The position numbers and the translations under genes were made by a program. A DNA stretch of 64,000 nt, from positions 1,029,687 through 1,093,686 of the forward strand of contig QAOA01006130.1 in assembly GCA_003255065.1 (NCBI GenBank). The letters run 5' to 3'. This DNA is from Cercis canadensis. Taxonomy: Eukaryota > Streptophyta > Magnoliopsida > Fabales > Fabaceae. Under the pieces are notes generated by a model that saw only the letters and a program-made list of their open reading frames with translations, was not told the DNA's origin and ran no database searches. Position 1 is the first letter of the stretch. Each line of letters begins with the position of its first letter. Of the stretch, positions 52,911-63,526 are shown in pieces.

Positions 52911-55179
52911 ATGGCGTTACAATCTCACATAGAGAAAATTCTATGGACTGAGGACCAAATCTCCGTCCAAGTCTCCGAGCTTGCCGCCCAAATCTCCGAC
53001 GACTTTCGTGCCATTTCTCCGCCGCCGGTCGTGGTCGGCGTGGCTACTGGCGCCTTTCTATTTTTGGCTGACCTGGTTCGCAAAATCGACCTCCCCATAC
53101 TCGTTGATTTCGTTCGCGCCGAATCGTACGGTTCAGGAACCGAGTCTAATGGCGCACCCAACATTTCCTTCGATTTGAAGGTTGACGTGAAGAACCGACA
53201 CGTAATTTTGGTATTGCTTCTATCACCTTATCATTTTGCTTTACTTGGTAAACTATGGTTAGTGAATGAAAATGTAATTTAAAAATGGAAAATTCAGGTG
53301 GTTAATGTTTGGTACCGTTTGGTTTTGTCACAGATATTGAAGGTAATTTGGCTTTATTTGGCAGATTAATTGGAAAGTACTATTGCAATGTTGTCAGACT
53401 TTTTAATGAACATTATTATAACACAAGTCTTGTCTGTAGATGAGTAAAACCCTTTTTTAGTCTTTGAAAATGCAGTCACCGACAAATTCGTCTTCTAAAA
53501 ATTTTCGGTGACAAATTAGTCCTTGAATTATTATTTCGTTGACAAATTAGTCCTTTGGTAGGCAAGATCAGTGAAAAGAAAAGGAGGACTTGAAATGAGA
53601 AAAGGAAAGCATACACATAGCTAGGCAAGATCAATGAAAGAAATTTAGGAAAGGGGTCTGCAGGGGTCCAAAAATTTTCTCATTAAAGTACCGAAGGACT
53701 AATTTGTTAGACGAAATAATAATTCAAGGGCCAATTTGTCACTAAAAGTTTTTGGAAGACGAATTTGTCAGTAGCTATATTTTCTAAGGACTAAAAAATG
53801 AGTTTTACTCTTATTAGATTTATAACGTTACTTGGGTTAAAAGCATACACTGAAAATGTTCTTATGGTTGAGCCACTAATTTGAAATCATATTAATGTGT
53901 TTTCTCTATGCAAGCAAACACTCCCTTAAGGAAGACATTATGCATCACTGAAACATTTGGTTGTCGCATGCAGTGTTATGATCTTATTTGGAGTTAAGAT
54001 TAAGGGAAAAGAGAAGATCATCAACCTTCTTTATTTCTTTTCAGTTGCAACATTTTCCTATGAATTTCTGATTGACTTCTTTTTCCCAATTCTTTTATAG
54101 TCATAATGTAATAATATGTGGAGTTTCATAAACCTTGTAAATCATTTAAATTGCTGTTGTCAATTTAGGTTGAAGACATTGTAGATACAGGACACACTTT
54201 ATCTTGTGTCATTGCACACTTGAAGTCAAAAGGAGCATCCTCTGTCTCTGTGTGCACTCTCCTTGATAAACCGGCGAGAAGAAAGGTTCATTTTCAATTG
54301 GTGGGTGAAGGGAAGTTCTACCGAGGTTTTGAGGTATGATGCTCTCACTGTTGTATTAGTATGATTATGTTAACAAGAGAAGATAAAATATAAGAGAGAG
54401 TAGAGAAAGGAAACGTACTGACAACATTCATTAAAAATTGTAGCCTTTATATAGGCTAGTACACAACAGAAGTAACAAGAGAATGGGCACTAAAACGTGC
54501 AACACTACTTCCTAAAATTTAGGTAGCATGGACCATGTTCTACAGAACACTATAGCCAAACTCCAAAAGACTAAGTCAACACAAACCAAAATAATACAGA
54601 ATAAAGAAGAGTTTGATCCTAAATTATTCAACAGATTAGGGGGGTAAAATCTAACGAGTAACATTTAAGGAGGTTAATGAGGGTGTAAACATTAATCTAC
54701 TCACATGGAGGGTAATAGTTACTCCATTAAAAAATTACCTCTTATTCATTTGTGCAACCAAACATACATAAAGAAAGTAAAATTTACTCCCTTTAATGTT
54801 ATCCCTTTTAGGCCCTCTACCAAACATACCCTAAGTGTGAAAGAGTTTTGTTTCTGATCATGGTACTTATTTAGATTTGTCCTACTATCTACAAATGGAT
54901 GCAGTTGATGAATGTTGTTTTTACACTCTTATATTATGTATGTGTGATTTTTATTGCACTTTACTATCAGTTCTGCTTGGTATGAAGGGACATGAACTAT
55001 TTGTGATCTATCTACCGTGCAGCATGAGCTGAATTTGATGTGTACTGGTTCTGTTTACATATGGTGTTTCTCTTTTGCAGTGTCCAAACCATTTTGTTGT
55101 TGGTTATGGCATGGATTTCGATGAACTGTATAGGAACTTGCCTTATGTTGGTGTCTTGAAGCCTGAACATTACGAGTGA
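52911..55179 (+). CDS. HPRT: Hypoxanthine-guanine phosphoribosyltransferase
   Basis: Three exons: 52911-53210, 54169-54333 and 55081-55179, giving 187 residues. It transfers phosphoribose from PRPP to hypoxanthine or guanine (purine salvage). The PRPP-binding loop [13 protein letters not shown] is split by intron 1 (residues 97-110). [20 protein letters not shown] near residue 45 and [14 protein letters not shown] near residue 65 fit the family's pyrophosphate loop and flexible loop. The C-terminal [20 protein letters not shown] is the conserved base-binding region. The length and motifs match plant HGPT proteins. No plastid or mitochondrial leader is evident, so a cytosolic enzyme is likely. 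Intron 1 carries a MITE and intron 2 a solo-LTR-like segment. Confidence 0.94.
53442..53810. mobile_element. MITE with long inverted ends in HPRT intron 1
   Basis: The left end gagtaaaacccttttttagt mirrors the right end ctaaaaaatgagttttactc. The symmetry continues inward through gacaaattcgtctt / aagacgaatttgtc and attattatttcgt / acgaaataataat. Arms are about 130 bp, in a total of 369 bp. Flanking 9-mers (ctgtagat and ttattagat regions) match partly. It is probably a Mutator-like or related non-autonomous element. Confidence 0.7.
54349..54633 (-). mobile_element. Probable solo LTR in HPRT intron 2
   Basis: On the minus strand the segment starts tgttgaataatttaggat and ends atactaatacaaca. It thus has a TGTTG...CAACA terminus, and ctatataaagg inside serves as an LTR TATA box. 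At 285 bp it fits a small copia-type or TRIM LTR. A matching 5-bp target duplication is not seen (ctcac against gatta), so it may be diverged or rearranged. Confidence 0.5.
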
Positions 55180-57054
55180 AAAACCACGAAGCATTAAACT
55201 ACTTGTCTAGGATTCTTCTGATTTCGATTAATCCATGGAACATGGATCGACAGAAACATATATAAATTAAAAAAAAAAAGTAAAGTAGAAGAAAATAGTA
55301 GGACGTTTCTTCAATTAGAGATTTATATTGTGAGTACTTTGGAAGATATTGCTGTTTTAGCAATCAACTGTTTTTATTGTAGATTCCATATTTTGGTCAA
55401 CATTATATCGGATTACGCATCATTTTTTTCTGAAATTTTCCTGATTGTCCCCCACTGTGATTTACTTCGTTGTTGCAAATTTTCATTAGCTGTAAGTTTT
55501 TCACCACTATTGTGAAACCATAAGAAGTTCTTCAAATCTGTAAAATGATTACTTCAGAATAGGCCTATTATGCAAGTTGAAAATAACAGTGTGTAAATTG
55601 AAAGAATCAGCATATGATATTACTGAAATTAGCAACAATGAAACACATGTCCGTAATATACTCCAAGTTTTAACTTGATCAAAGCTAAGGAGCCTTATAA
55701 TAGAATGTTGTTAAGAAGTTTCATGTAAGTTATCATATCAATGAAGGGTGCTTTCTAATCTTAGAGCATGTTTGGATTTCACCCCAAACGGAGATTTCTT
55801 AAATTGAAATGAAATATACCATAGTTTCAGTAATGGAGTAGCATTGATTTTCATGTTTGGATTTCACCACAAACCACTTGTGCTTGTTTAAGAGAAAATG
55901 AGAAATCCAACCCTTTTCTCGGGCTATACTGGAAAATATTATGCCTCTAATTGAAAAGCTCTTCTCAAATCTTCACCCATCTAACTTTTGAGTCACTAAT
56001 CAGACTGATTTGATGTTAAAAAGAGTTTGATACCAATGAAAAAAAATGCTTCTCTGTTGCCATGTGGTTTCCCAGCTAATGATTCACAGTAAAAGTGGGT
56101 CTTGGTCGTGTAGAAAGGTACGACCATTTGGCGTGGTAATTGGAAAATGAAGAAGCTGGGAAACATTTTTTTTTTAGTTGCATTAAAAATTCTAATATAT
56201 TCTTACAGTTGGCCGTAGCACGATTTCTAAATATAGTCTTCGGATATTGGGCAAAGAAAAATAGTGCAACTCTCTAGTTGTGTTAAAACTTAAGAACTTC
56301 TAGCAGATGCTTCTTTTTGTCAATTTATTCTTATCACATGGAGCAACATGTGGCTCATGGTTGAGGAGAACAGACGTGTACCTCTTTGTTGATAGGGAAA
56401 ATTTTCAGCTTGGGTGATTTTTATTTTTCTTTTTTGGATTTAATGGTTAGGGTATTTTTGAGTTAGCTTTTGTGTGATTTTAAAAAAGCATCTCTATCGG
56501 TTTATTGCATTTAATTCGAAGTTAATAATACTTATTTAGGTGGAAAATGACTATGGAATTTGCATGGCAAACAAAGGTGGGATAGAATTTGTTGGACATC
56601 CCTCTTATTTGACACAAAAGCTTTAAGTTATCATTTTATATACCATTGGACATATTTTGATGAAATTATATTTAAAATAAAATATNTTTAAGTTATCATT
56701 TTATATACCATTGGACATATTTTGATGAAATTGTATTTAAAATAAAATATGATAATGCAATACTCGAATTTTGAGGCCCGTGCCTAGGAGAATTAAATTC
56801 TCTTAAATGCATTTGGCTGATGTGAGAGGTGCGTCTTTAAATTGTTTAAGGAAGAATTTAATCTCAGTGTTTAAACCCTTACTATTAAAACCAAAAAAAA
56901 TAAAAATGCTGCACAAGAGTTTAAGAACTAAAATATAGGCATGGGGACTGACAAAGGTTTAATTAAGATAAGTTACATTTCCTACGTATCACCCTCAAAC
57001 TTATGATCTTCTCGCCACCATAAAACTGAGTTGAACCTTACTACTAAGTTACAA
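55180..57054. other. HPRT 3' region and gene-free spacer
   Basis: The HPRT 3' UTR probably ends near 55270-55500. The rest shows no coding region. The 64-bp duplication around n56686 is listed separately. Confidence 0.45.
56622..56750. repeat. 64-bp duplication around n56686 (probable assembly overlap)
   Basis: Positions 56622-56685 and 56687-56750 are the same 64 bases with one difference, separated only by the n. Same signature as at 6737 and 57300. Confidence 0.8.
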
Positions 57055-57165
57055 CCTCCATCCACGCAGCACTCTCATGGGCTATCTGATTACAAGCTCT
57101 AGGAACCCAGCTCAAAGACACTCCCTCATGAATCTTAAGCACCTCCCTAATCTCTTCCACTATAG
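57055..57165 (-). mobile_element. RNase H domain fragment of a non-LTR retroelement
   Basis: The minus strand reads IVEEIREVLKIHEGVSL followed by SWVPRACNQIAHESAAWM. The WVPR.CN.IAH.SA block is the C-terminal signature of the RNase H-like domain found in plant LINE-derived proteins. Only about 37 codons remain open. Flanking DNA shows no zf-RVT or RT block, so this is an isolated relic. Confidence 0.65.
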
Positions 57166-57178
57166 TGCGAATTTCCCA

Positions 57179-57420
57179 AGGGCTCACAGGTAGACCTAAA
57201 TTTGTGTCTCCTCATAGCTATCTTCTTTGCCATTCTTGTGTTTGTTTTGTGCCATAGCATACCCTGGCCTTAAAATAAGATATATCTATTTTAAAAAATN
57301 AGGGCTCACAGGTAGACCTAAATTTGTGTCTCCTCATAGCTATCTTCTTTGCCATTCTTGTGCTTGTTTTGTGCCATAGCATACCCTGGCCTTAAAATAA
57401 GATATATCTATTTAAAAAAA
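57179..57420. repeat. 121-bp duplication around n57300 (probable assembly overlap)
   Basis: Positions 57179-57299 and 57301 to about 57420 are near-identical, starting agggctcacaggtagaccta, and separated only by the n. The extra copy is most likely an unmerged contig end. Confidence 0.8.
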
Positions 57421-59454
57421 TAAAGATATACGCATTGGGGTCACCAGGGAATAAGCCTGAGCTTTTGATGCGTTTGTTGGCCAACTAATTGGAGTCCCAC
57501 CGCACTTGGCCACAGATATTGAAATTGCCCATGCCACCCATTCCGAAGTTGTTCACCACCAATGCTTTGCTCTGGAGTAGGGGTGAGGGGGAACCCATTT
57601 GAGTTGGGTTTAAAGGGAGATAGAGTAATGGTGGTGGAAGAGAACGCAATAGCTCGATTTTATAAGTTTCAGCCTCGCTGTTTGGGCATTAGCTAATGCT
57701 ATGGTACCCCAAACATGAAGAGACGTATATATTCTCACTTCTTTTTAGATGCCTTACCCCATATCAAACGTAACTTGAAGGTTTGGCAAACAAGATTAGG
57801 TTCTTGTTAACCACTTTATGTATATTCTTATAACGTGCCAAATGCTTTTATTTTTTCCCTAAAATATTCATCTGTGCTATAATTTTCATTAGTTTTAATT
57901 AATTTATACAAAATTACAAATAGAGAAAAATACATTTGGTTTATTAGATAGCTTAAACTATGTTTGGCTTGAATGACTTGTGTATTAAGTATTTATTAAA
58001 TAAAATTGTGCCATATTATCTATCATCTATCAAATAAGAAATTAAATCAGACAACATAATTGAAAGAGACAATGGAATTCGTAATTCGAAGTTCAAAACC
58101 CTTAAAGAAAAAAAGAGGAAATGTGTTTTTTAAGCAAATATATTGTCATTAATCAAGGAATACTAAAGAGAAGAAGAGGAGAAAGTTTTGAGATATTTTT
58201 CATTCATAGATAATTACAGTACAGTTTTACTGGAAGTAATTCTAAAAACTTAACCATCACAACACAGCTTTAGAATTTTTCATTCAATCAACTTCACCTC
58301 GTTGCTTCTTATCTTTTTCCTCAATTTCAATGTTCAATCCACAGACATGGCTCCTCATTCCCTCTCTCAAAGGGCTCCTACTTTCCTAGATTCCTGCAAA
58401 GATGAGGCCTAAGTTGATTTACGTGGTGTAATTTCAAAGAGATGGAAGGAGGGGTTGCTGCAATCAAACTTCATCACATGAAAACATATTAAACTTACAT
58501 TTTAAATAACTCAATTAATAAAATAATGTAAAGAGAGGATAGAAGAAGAAGGAATGAAATACAGCAAAGAGTATAGAATCTGAATCTGAAATCAAAATCA
58601 AAACAACTGTAGAGTGAGAGTAAAAATATTTAATTTTTAAAGTGAGATTGAGTTTGAAAAATGAGGATATTTTGATCTTTTTTTAGGCTAAATGACTAAA
58701 AAAATATAATTTTATAAATTATTTACACNTTATTTACATAAATGAAGTAGTTTAAAAACTATTTATTAATTTATGACAGTTTTGATTAAATTATTAATAG
58801 ACACGTAGAGAAAGATGTCACGTTACTTTAAAAGTAGCGTGACTCATCTTATTCATATTCCATGAATAAAATAATTAAAAATGTATTATTTTGATAAATA
58901 ATTTATTTTGTTAATCAATTTGTCAATTTATAATACAGTTTTTAATAGAGACCATAAATATAAAGAAGTACGAGTTGAAAGGAATTAAATATATTTTTTA
59001 AGTTTTTAATATTTTTGAATGGAGTGAATGTGGGAAATGGTGAGAGAAGTTATAATATAGGAAGATGGAAGTTATTGGGATATGAGAGGCGTGTCTAAGT
59101 AGTAATCTTAAATTGTGAGACGATTTTATTTATTTAGCTGAGAGAAATTTTTTAATATCAATATCTTTTTTTCTAAAACTTTTTATTATTGGGATATGTT
59201 GCCTTTATATAGTAATATAAATTACAAACTTATAAATCTTTTGCAAAAGAAAATTATTTCATAAAGAAAACAATTATATTATTCTAGGAGAAACTTTATA
59301 TTAGAAATTTCATCAAAAAGCTCAATTTAAGTCCTGTTATGTTGGAAAGAAAATCATCTGATCATGACTAATATATCCAAAAACTTGGTGACATATCCTT
59401 AAAGTGAGTGATGCTATTTGCATATATTTTTGAATAGATTATACTCACTCTCTT
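57421..59454. other. Gene-free spacer upstream of the helicase pair
   Basis: AT-rich DNA with n58729, which is flanked by a short ttatttaca repeat. No gene or RNA is supported. Around 57480-57560 the minus strand has a short glycine-rich open stretch (NNFGMGGMGNFN), which I could not assign. Confidence 0.4.
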
Positions 59455-59545
59455 GAGTGATTCTTTTGAATAATGCATATTTGCAAACTAATTACACATA
59501 TAAGGCACATTTGAAACTATTTCCATAACTACGGTAGTTTTTTTN
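59455..59545. mobile_element. One arm of a second hairpin Mutator-like element, ending at an n
   Basis: From gagtgattc at 59455 the sequence follows the left arm of the 42015-42778 element: aataatgcat, ttgcaaacta, aaggca(c/g)atttgaaactatttcca, actac.gtagttttttt. It stops at the n at 59545, after which the similarity is gone. Either a truncated copy, or the assembly broke inside the hairpin and dropped the second arm. Confidence 0.65.
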
Positions 59546-59801
59546 ATTAAAAATTAACCCAAGTACCTGCATTATAATTTTTCCTCTCTCTATTTCTCTG
59601 TGTTTTTTTTTTTTTTTAAGCTTTTCAGCGTTCCTCCATTACTATGGGCTAATAAGTGAATGGGGGGCTGGCCCAGAGCGTCTAGGTGGCGCGCTTCGTA
59701 TAATTTAACAATGGAAAGTAACGAATCACCGGCTGGCTAAAAAACAAGAAAAATTGTCACCCATTTTACCCTTCTCGCGGCGGAAGGCGGTGGCTGAAAC
59801 C

Positions 59802-61825
59802 ATGAGAGGAAGAGCTAGGGCACTTGTTAAACTTTCTTACTCTCTACACTCTCCAATTAAACGTTACCCAATTACAGAACTAGCATCACCCATTTCTGGT
59901 TTTCAAGCAATTAGTCCTCTTTCAACCTCCTCCTCCTCCACGACTTCCATTGTTGAAGAGCAAAACAAGACATCATCAAAGTCCCAAAGGGATTCACTGC
60001 TTCTAGAAGAGTTCAGACTTAGAAAGCTAAAAGGTTCTTCTGAAACTGTACAGGGAAACCCCCAAGCATCATCAAATTCTACTGCAGAAAAGGTGATTGA
60101 AAAGGGTTAGCAGAATGAGGGTGAACCCACTCAGCAAGTTACCAAATTTAAGGATTTGGGTCTAAGTGAGGAGCTTATTTTGGCTTTGAAAGCCGTTGGT
60201 GTTTTTGCTCCTAGTGAGATTCAATGTGTGGGAATTCCAGCTGTGTTGGATGGCAAGAATGTCTTGTTGAGTTCACAATCTGGGTCTGCCAGGACTTTGG
60301 CCTACTTGTTGCCTCTTATTCAGGTAAATTTACTTCTTTCTCTTATTATTCAAATGGTTTATAATTTCAAACGGTTCAAAGTCTTGATTTGCAGTAGATC
60401 ATATGTTCATATCAACTAAAAATGATCCTTGTTGATGATTTTGGCTCCCTAATCATTTTGTAATGCAGTTAATTTTATTGAATAAAATGGAAATTTACTC
60501 AGAATCCTACATTTTCTTTGTTCCCTTGTTTTAGTGCATTTTGCTCTATTTCGACCTATGTGTTCTGCACCACTGGTTGTCAACTTCAATATGCTTTAAA
60601 AAAAATAAAAATAGAAGTTACTTATTCAGATAATTTTGTTCATTTAATTAAGTTGTAAAATAATTTTTTTCTCCTACATGTTTCTGTCTTCTTGGGCTAA
60701 GGGTAGTATCACCCTACAGTCACGGTATAATTCCAAATTTAAAGGGGCAATGTGGATGAAAGCCTAATATTGGTTAATTTGTGTAGCTGCTGAGACGGGA
60801 TGCAAAACTTCCTTGTTCAAAGTTACAGCAACCCCAAGCCATTCTGCTTTGTGCCTCAGAGGAGAAAGCTGAAGAGGTGATTTCTCTTTTACCATTTATC
60901 TGTTTGTTTAGTCCGATAGAATATGCTTCTGACACTTACCAATTGATTTTCACCCTTGCAAGTTTTTTTTTTTTTGATGGACATTGCAGTGCTTTAATGT
61001 TGCAAAACTTATCATCCATAATGCAGAAGTGAAGTCTGCAAAGGATGGCACTTTGCCAAAGAATGAGTTGTCAAACGTCTCAATTGGCCTAGTAATTGGA
61101 ACTCCTAGTGAAATTCTTCAATACATTGAAGAGGGGACTGTTATTCCTGATGAAATAAGATACTTGGTTAGTAGGCACTGCTTTTTCATCTGGGATATGA
61201 GTATCTTTGTGAATATTTGTAAAGACTGTTAGAATATCAATTATCTAGGCCTGTGGTTGAGTGATATTAGGGTCGTTCTCATGGCTTGTGGGTTTCATGT
61301 TCGAATCTAGAATTGCAGCCAAAGTACTAAAAAGAAGCATATCAATTATCTAATGTTGCCTGCATTGATCGCGCTTGTTTGTTCACATTCTTGATTTCTT
61401 AAGCAGGTATTGGATGAGGCAGACTGCATGTTTCATAGTGGCCTTGGTCCTGAAATTCACCAGATCATAAGACCTTTAAATGATCGTGCTTCAGAATCCA
61501 CTATCAAAGGATTGCAAACTGTTTTGATCACTTCAACAATTTCAGAGGTAATCATGACTCACAACAATGTTTCACTGTTTGGACCCTGCATGAAGGTACT
61601 TTTACTTAGACCTTTATCAGATTGGCTCTGTTTCTGAGTTTATCTTCTCTATTATGGCAGATTTTGGGTGAACAGTCTTCAGTCGTCAAGCGCCTTGAGC
61701 ATGATCATGGAGGACAAATTTCTGCAATGGTGTTAGAGATGGATCAAACAGAAGTGTTTCATATCACTGAGTCCTTGGATGCTCTAAGGAAAAAAGTGGT
61801 TGAGGCAATGGATTCCCTTATGTGA
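59802..61825 (+). pseudogene. RH39-like DEAD-box relic fused to a PABP-type MLLE segment, with in-frame TAG
   Basis: Exons: 59802-60323, 60787-60876, 60990-61166, 61407-61547 and 61661-61825. All junctions are phase 0 with GT/AG, and the frame is open except for TAG at 60108-60110 (codon 103). It resembles RH39, whose gene starts at 63527: LLLEEFRLRKLKGSSE against [14 protein letters not shown], and FKDLGLSEE...PSEIQCVGIPAVLDG against FEVLGLTEE...[15 protein letters not shown]. Helicase motifs are damaged: GSGKT is GSART, PTREL is ASEEK, TPGR is TPSE and SAT is TST. DEAD survives in VLDEADCMF. The RecA2 half is missing. Instead the last exon encodes ILGEQSSVVKRLEHDH... MVLEMDQTEVFHITESLDAL, very like the PABP C-terminus (LGEHLYPLVERL... 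MLLEMDQSEVIHLIES). It lacks the first MLLE helix. No in-frame ATG after the TAG could restore the helicase part, so it is probably non-coding or needs readthrough. Confidence 0.75.
61245..61335 (+). mobile_element. SINE-like fragment in intron 3 of the chimeric locus
   Basis: gtggttgagtgatatta (about 61252) resembles an A box and tgttcgaatct (61299-61309) a B box. A short A-rich end (ctaaaaagaagc) follows. The arrangement is SINE-like; no tRNA fold is claimed. Confidence 0.45.
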
Positions 61826-63526
61826 TGACTGATGACTGTAAAATTTTGATCTTCACGTTTTCCAGCAAAATCATAAAACAGAAGTCGAGCTAGTATCTTT
61901 CATGTTGGAGCAAAACCATTTTGTGTTGCTTGTTTTTGTTCCTATTTCCTGTATATGTTGTTATCATGTCTCGGCTTTCAATCAGTATACGTCAATTTTG
62001 AACATGTGTCTCTCACTGAAAGATTGTTAAATCTCCCATCATCCATTGATAAAACTTAGAATTGGAAACCAGCAATAGAAATAATTCTGATGCCATATCC
62101 AACAGTTTGGGAAGCCAAATCTGCATTTAGATGAATCTAGCATTAACATGCATTAGACCTTCTGTTGTCTACGGTTCTACATTTTTCAAGTGGATCAAAT
62201 AACATTACAATTGGCACTGCAAGAATGCATCACACTGTAGTTGGGGTGGCGAATCATCGTCATCTAAATGTTAGGATTGAATCAACAGAGAGTAGGAGAT
62301 GCATCACATACAATAGCATCAAGAAAAAACCTTAAATTTGTTTGAAAAAAATAAAATAATGAATGTATGAACTAATTTAATTTAGGGTCTGCTATTGTGC
62401 TTGCATTACATACTCCTATGTATTATTATTTTTTTAAACATGAATGTATATATTTAAAAAATTCCTATTTATTTAGTTGTATATGTAAAATTCGCATATA
62501 TACAAATGACTTAATGTAGATATAGAAATGGGGAGCTTAAAGTACAAATAAAAATAAAAATGGGGAGCTAACTTATGATTTGGGATTAGAATAATATTTG
62601 ATCTCCACCGCTCATAGAAAAATATATAAATAATTTAATTTGTATATATTGCAATTTTTATACAAATTGCAGATTTCATTAAAGTAATTAAATATTAAAT
62701 TATAATGTTACAAGTGTAATTTACAAAATGAAACGAAATTTTAGATTATTTTTGTATAATTTCCTTTTTCTACCATTTGTATAGGATTTTTAAACATTAA
62801 AAAAGGTTAATTGTATTTATGTGCATTCAATGTTTTGATAAACTAAAATATAAAAGCCAACAAGTTTAGTGCTTGTCAGCTNATATCCATTTATGTTACA
62901 CAGGTAATTTAAAATTGATGCGGTACCCATTTCTAAAACATACTAAAAAAACTCATTTTAACTTTTTTTTTTTAAAAAATATTTGATATATTTTGAATAA
63001 TGAAAATGATCATTTTGATTTTATTTTACATTTATTCTCTTTCTCCCATTAACTTTGATCATTCACAAGCTCAATCTTCATTATATTTTCTACTGAATTA
63101 AAAGAATATAACATAATTGGCTGTATCAGAGAGTTTTATTATATATATATATAACATAATGTATCCATATTTTTATTTTTTAAAAAATTGCTCTATCGAC
63201 ATTTCGTATCATATCATATATGAAACTCATACCAATATCTATGTAACATATATATATCCATTAATTATAATGTGTCTTGACTTAGAATTAGAGCAAGTGA
63301 CTCTTAAATTTTCGTTGCACAACATTAAAAAAAAAAAAGTTTTTTGAAAGTGAAAAAAAAACTAAAATGTAAGAGAAAAAGGAAAATCCAAAAAAAGTCA
63401 CAAAACGACCAAAATCCAGAGTGGTGAGCTTGCTTGCTTGCCATTTCCTTTCGTCCACCGTTAACTATATCTATCATCTTCCGAGGTAAAGGTAGTTCTT
63501 CACAGAGTGGTGGTGCTATAGCTACT
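61826..63526. other. Spacer between the chimeric locus and RH39
   Basis: The first 150-250 bp are the 3' region of the chimeric locus. The rest is AT-rich, with n62882 and TA runs near 63140-63155 and 63249-63257. No gene is seen. About 63400-63526, with rising GC content, is the probable RH39 leader and promoter. Confidence 0.45.

Noticed and set aside
60087..60107. Tiny intron removing the in-frame TAG of the chimeric locus (gtgattg...ttagcag)
   Set aside because: It would be only about 21 nt, too short for plant splicing.
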